From WTFY01 sp964614915 (lineage in GTDB: Bacteria > Pseudomonadota > Gammaproteobacteria > UBA4575), in contig CAZTNC010000011.1 of assembly GCA_964614915.1 (NCBI GenBank), forward strand, positions 285,092 through 349,091: a stretch of 64,000 nt of DNA, written 5' to 3'. Within the stretch, counting starts at the first letter, position 1; each line of letters begins with the position of its first letter. The notes below the pieces were generated by a model that worked only from the letters and a program-made list of their open reading frames with translations, had not been told where the DNA came from and did not search any database. A program made the position numbers and the translations under genes. Positions 61,589 to 64,000 of this stretch are shown here, one piece after another.

Positions 61589-62179
61589 TCAGCCTGTGCG
61601 ACGGGCTTTTTTCCCTAGATACCCGCCGTGATGGCGCATCCCGTAGTCTTCACGGGTAAAATCTTTCTGCTCCATCAGCAGCAGGGCCAGGGCATCACTG
61701 ATGGCCAGCATGACCGCCATGCTGCAGGTCGGGGTCAGGTCGAGCCGGCACGCCTCCCGGATCGTGCCCATGTCCAAGATGACATCGCTCAGATCGCGCA
61801 ACTTCGAGTCCGGGTGTGAAGTGATTCCAATGACCGTGTGCAGGCCCAGTTCGCGTCCTGCAACCAGTACCTCCAGGACCTCGCGTGTTTTTCCACTGGT
61901 TGAGAAAGCGACCATGGCATCGTTTTCCTCGATCAGCCCCAGGTCGCCATGGGCGGCTTCGCCCGGATGCAGAAAAGAGGCTGGCGTCCCGGTCGATGAC
62001 AGCGTGGCTGAAAACTTGTTCGCAATGTGACCCGCCTTGCCCATGCCGGTCGTCAGTACCTTGCCATGGCAGTCCCTGAGCAAAGACACCGCTTTTTCGA
62101 AGTTGTCCGTGACCGGGATGGAAGCGATGGCTCCGGCTTCTTGCTCAAAAATTTCCCGTACACGCTTTTTGACATCCAT
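61589..62179 (-). CDS. SIS-domain sugar-phosphate isomerase (KdsD/KpsF-like, no CBS domains)
   Basis: A 196-residue protein with a single SIS domain: TTGMGKAGHIANKFSATLSSTG, FLHPGEAAHGDLGLI and VAFSTSGKTREVL match arabinose-5-phosphate isomerases of the KdsD/GutQ group, which supply the Kdo precursor. The tandem CBS domains that usually follow (giving about 320 residues) are absent; the protein ends soon after the SIS fold. It therefore resembles the short single-domain isomerases. No other Kdo gene is nearby. An isomerase or other sugar-phosphate role are both open. Confidence 0.82.
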   Translation of the reverse strand: MDVKKRVREIFEQEAGAIASIPVTDNFEKAVSLLRDCHGKVLTTGMGKAGHIANKFSATLSSTGTPASFLHPGEAAHGDLGLIEENDAMVAFSTSGKTREVLEVLVAGRELGLHTVIGITSHPDSKLRDLSDVILDMGTIREACRLDLTPTCSMAVMLAISDALALLLMEQKDFTREDYGMRHHGGYLGKKARRTG

Positions 62180-62279
62180 CTACCTATCTCCAGGGACTCA
62201 ATGCGTGCTCACCAGTGGTGCAGTGGTTTTATGAACATTCGGATACCTTGGGCAGGAGGCGCGAGTCTGCTCCGATGAT

Positions 62280-63170
62280 TCACGCTGCAGTGACCGTATT
62301 GCGTATCGTGCCAATTGACTCGATCTCACATTCTACTACATCCCCGGGAAACAGGTACTCGGGCGGATTGCGTACATAGCCGACACCGCTCGGGGTGCCG
62401 GTTGCAATAATATCCCCAGGTTCAAGCGACATGCTCCGGGACAATGTCTCGATCACGGTTGCAATATCAAAGATCTGGTACTTCGTGTTCGAGTCCTGCT
62501 TGACCACACCGTTGACACGGCACGTCAGGTTCAGCGTCTGCGGGTCCGGGATATCGTCCGCAGTGACGATCCAGGGGCCCATTGGACAGGCTCCTGTCAG
62601 ACTCTTGCCAATGAAGAACTGCTTGTGGCGTTTTTGCAGGTCACGCGCGGAGACATCATTGATCACCGTGTACCCGAACACATGCTGCAGGGCCTCTTCA
62701 CGGCGGATACCGCGACCGCCTTTTCCTATAATGACACCCAGTTCCACTTCCCAGTCCATCTTGTCGGAAACTTCTGCATCCACCGGAATGTCAGAATAGG
62801 GACCGTTCATACTGGAGACTGACTTGGTGAAGACGATGGGGTATTTCGGCAATTTCGGCGCTTCGACGATTTTGCGCGTAGTTTCCTCCACATGGTCCAT
62901 GTAGTTCCAGCCAAGGCACATCATGTTCTGACGCGGTCTGGGGATGGGCGAAACCAGTTTGACCGAGGCCAGCGCCATCCACCGTTCCCGGGGGGTCTGT
63001 CGTACCAGTTCGCACAACTGCGGCAGCAGCCGGTCACTTTGATCGATGACCTGCAACAGGCTGTCTATTTCCCGCGGCCAGCCGGGACAGGTTGCTGGTA
63101 ACAGGATAGAATCACCTTGCACCACAGCAAGATGCGCTTCACTGTCGTGTCTGCAGGTTGCGAGCTTCAT
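62280..63170 (-). CDS. Fumarylacetoacetate hydrolase-family protein
   Basis: A 296-residue FAH-fold protein. The metal-binding acidic residues appear in MDWEVELGVIIGKGGRGI, preceded by MMCLGWNYMDHVEE and followed by NDVSARDLQKRHKQ and TGTPSGVGYVRNPPEYLFPGD. Family members hydrolyse C-C bonds of 1,3-diketo acids or act as decarboxylases or isomerases on catechol-pathway and other 2-oxo acids. The substrate is unknown. It is monocistronic, divergent from the TVP38-type gene. Confidence 0.9.
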   Translation of the reverse strand: MKLATCRHDSEAHLAVVQGDSILLPATCPGWPREIDSLLQVIDQSDRLLPQLCELVRQTPRERWMALASVKLVSPIPRPRQNMMCLGWNYMDHVEETTRKIVEAPKLPKYPIVFTKSVSSMNGPYSDIPVDAEVSDKMDWEVELGVIIGKGGRGIRREEALQHVFGYTVINDVSARDLQKRHKQFFIGKSLTGACPMGPWIVTADDIPDPQTLNLTCRVNGVVKQDSNTKYQIFDIATVIETLSRSMSLEPGDIIATGTPSGVGYVRNPPEYLFPGDVVECEIESIGTIRNTVTAA

Positions 63171-63273
63171 TACGGAGTGTCACGGATTTTGTGGGATGGG
63201 TATTGTAATCCCAGCCGGATGTCCGAAGCCAGATTTTGCGTAGTGTTGCGCAAGGCACCATGGGGTAATTGCC

Positions 63274-64000
63274 ATGAAGAAAATAGCGGTCCTTTTTATC
63301 GTCATCGCCCTGATCGCAGTCTTTTTCATTCTTGATTTGCACCACTACCTGGATTTCTCATACATCAAATCCAAGCAACTCCAGTTTACCGACTACTTCC
63401 ACACCTATCCTGTCAAGACGGCACTGATCTATTTCCTCATTTATCTGGTCGTCACCGGGCTGTCCCTGCCGGGTGCAGCGGTACTCTCCTTGCTTGCCGG
63501 TGCGATTTTCGGGTTGCCCGTGGGCGCGGCTGTCGTGCTGCTTGCAGCCACTTGCGGGGCCACCATCGCATTCTGGCTGTCGCGCTACATTTTTCGTGAT
63601 TTCGTGCAGAACCGTTTTGGAGACAAGCTGGCGGCCGTGAATCGTGGCATTGAGAAGGATGGGGCGTTTTATCTGTTCACACTGCGGCTGATCCCGATAT
63701 TCCCGTTTTTCGTCATCAACCTCGTCATGGGTCTCACCCCCATGCGAACCTCCGTCTTTTTTGTCACCAGCCTGCTCGGCATGGTGGCCGGATGCATCAT
63801 TTACGTGAACGTCGGCACCCAGTTGGCCAGCCTGGAATCCCTCGGCGGAATCCTGACGCCGGGCCTTCTGCTCGCGTTGCTACTGCTGGCGATCTTCCCG
63901 TGGATCGCGAGGAGAGCCGTTGAGCTTCTTCGTGCCCGGCGGGTCTATGCCGGTTTCAGCCGGCCGAAAAAGTTTGACCGCAACCTGATCGTCATCGGGG
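63274..64000 (+). CDS. TVP38/TMEM64 (DedA-like) membrane protein, 5' part
   Basis: The frame begins MKKIAVLFIVIALIAVFFIL and runs to the window end, so the 3' part is missing. The visible 242 residues hold an N-terminal membrane segment and a TVP38/SNARE-associated domain (GAAVLSLLAGAIFGLPVGA, RLIPIFPFFVINLVMGL). The end FDRNLIVIG starts a new dinucleotide-binding motif, so this is probably the common TVP38-FAD/pyridine-nucleotide-disulfide oxidoreductase fusion of proteobacteria, or a reductase fused after the membrane domain. Function unknown. Confidence 0.85.
   Translation, partial: MKKIAVLFIVIALIAVFFILDLHHYLDFSYIKSKQLQFTDYFHTYPVKTALIYFLIYLVVTGLSLPGAAVLSLLAGAIFGLPVGAAVVLLAATCGATIAFWLSRYIFRDFVQNRFGDKLAAVNRGIEKDGAFYLFTLRLIPIFPFFVINLVMGLTPMRTSVFFVTSLLGMVAGCIIYVNVGTQLASLESLGGILTPGLLLALLLLAIFPWIARRAVELLRARRVYAGFSRPKKFDRNLIVIG

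Noticed and set aside
1..64000. CRISPR arrays, insertion sequences, prophage genes
   Set aside because: No regularly spaced repeats, transposases, integrases or phage structural genes were seen on either strand.

Overview
The window looks like a chromosomal segment of a gammaproteobacterium. The housekeeping genes are full length and gammaproteobacterial in type, and the block coaD-rsmD-M16-M16 / ftsY-ftsE-ftsX-rpoH follows the order known from Pseudomonas-like genomes. No transposase, integrase, phage gene or CRISPR array was seen. The species cannot be named from sequence alone; the accessory gene content (sterols plus a methyl-branching polyketide synthase) would suit an uncultured marine or host-associated lineage, but that is inference.

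Region 1 (1-6.6 kb): the end of a pyruvate dehydrogenase E2 gene, alanine dehydrogenase, a Tat-exported PhoX-type phosphatase, an FMN-dependent alpha-hydroxy-acid oxidase and an FAD-dependent oxidoreductase. Region 2 (6.8-16.1 kb) is the most striking part. It is a tight five-gene operon for sterol synthesis: an SdmB-like 3beta-HSD/SDR, an SdmA-like Rieske oxygenase, an ERG24-type sterol reductase, a CYP51 P450, and one 1146-residue protein that joins a squalene monooxygenase to an oxidosqualene cyclase. A convergent sterol C-24 methyltransferase follows. Together they could take squalene to lanosterol, remove the C-14 and at least one C-4 methyl group, reduce the delta-14 bond and alkylate the side chain, in a bacterium.

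Region 3 (16.2-23.1 kb): tRNA with CAT anticodon, rpoD, dnaG, dgt, aroB and aroK, all on the minus strand. Region 4 (23.2-35.1 kb): a 3213-residue type I polyketide synthase (KS-AT-DH-cMT-ER-KR-ACP-KS, with a second module that has lost its AT), converging on a small operon for a free ACP, an Sfp-type phosphopantetheinyl transferase and an alpha/beta hydrolase. It sits between aroK and mrcA, where gammaproteobacteria normally carry pilMNOPQ/hofMNOPQ.

Region 5 (35.5-45.7 kb): mrcA, a hypothetical gene, hemE, rpsU, tsaD, plsY, bioH-bioC, ctaA and rpoH. A perfect CIRCE operator lies just upstream of rpoH. Region 6 (45.9-64 kb): ftsX, ftsE, ftsY, two M16 peptidase-family genes, rsmD, coaD, a gamma-glutamyltranspeptidase lipoprotein, mutM, a FkbO/XanB2-type chorismatase, an orphan HyuA-type protein, an acyl desaturase, rpmG/rpmB, folB-folK, a SixA-like phosphatase, a short SIS-domain isomerase, an FAH-family hydrolase and the start of a TVP38-family membrane protein.
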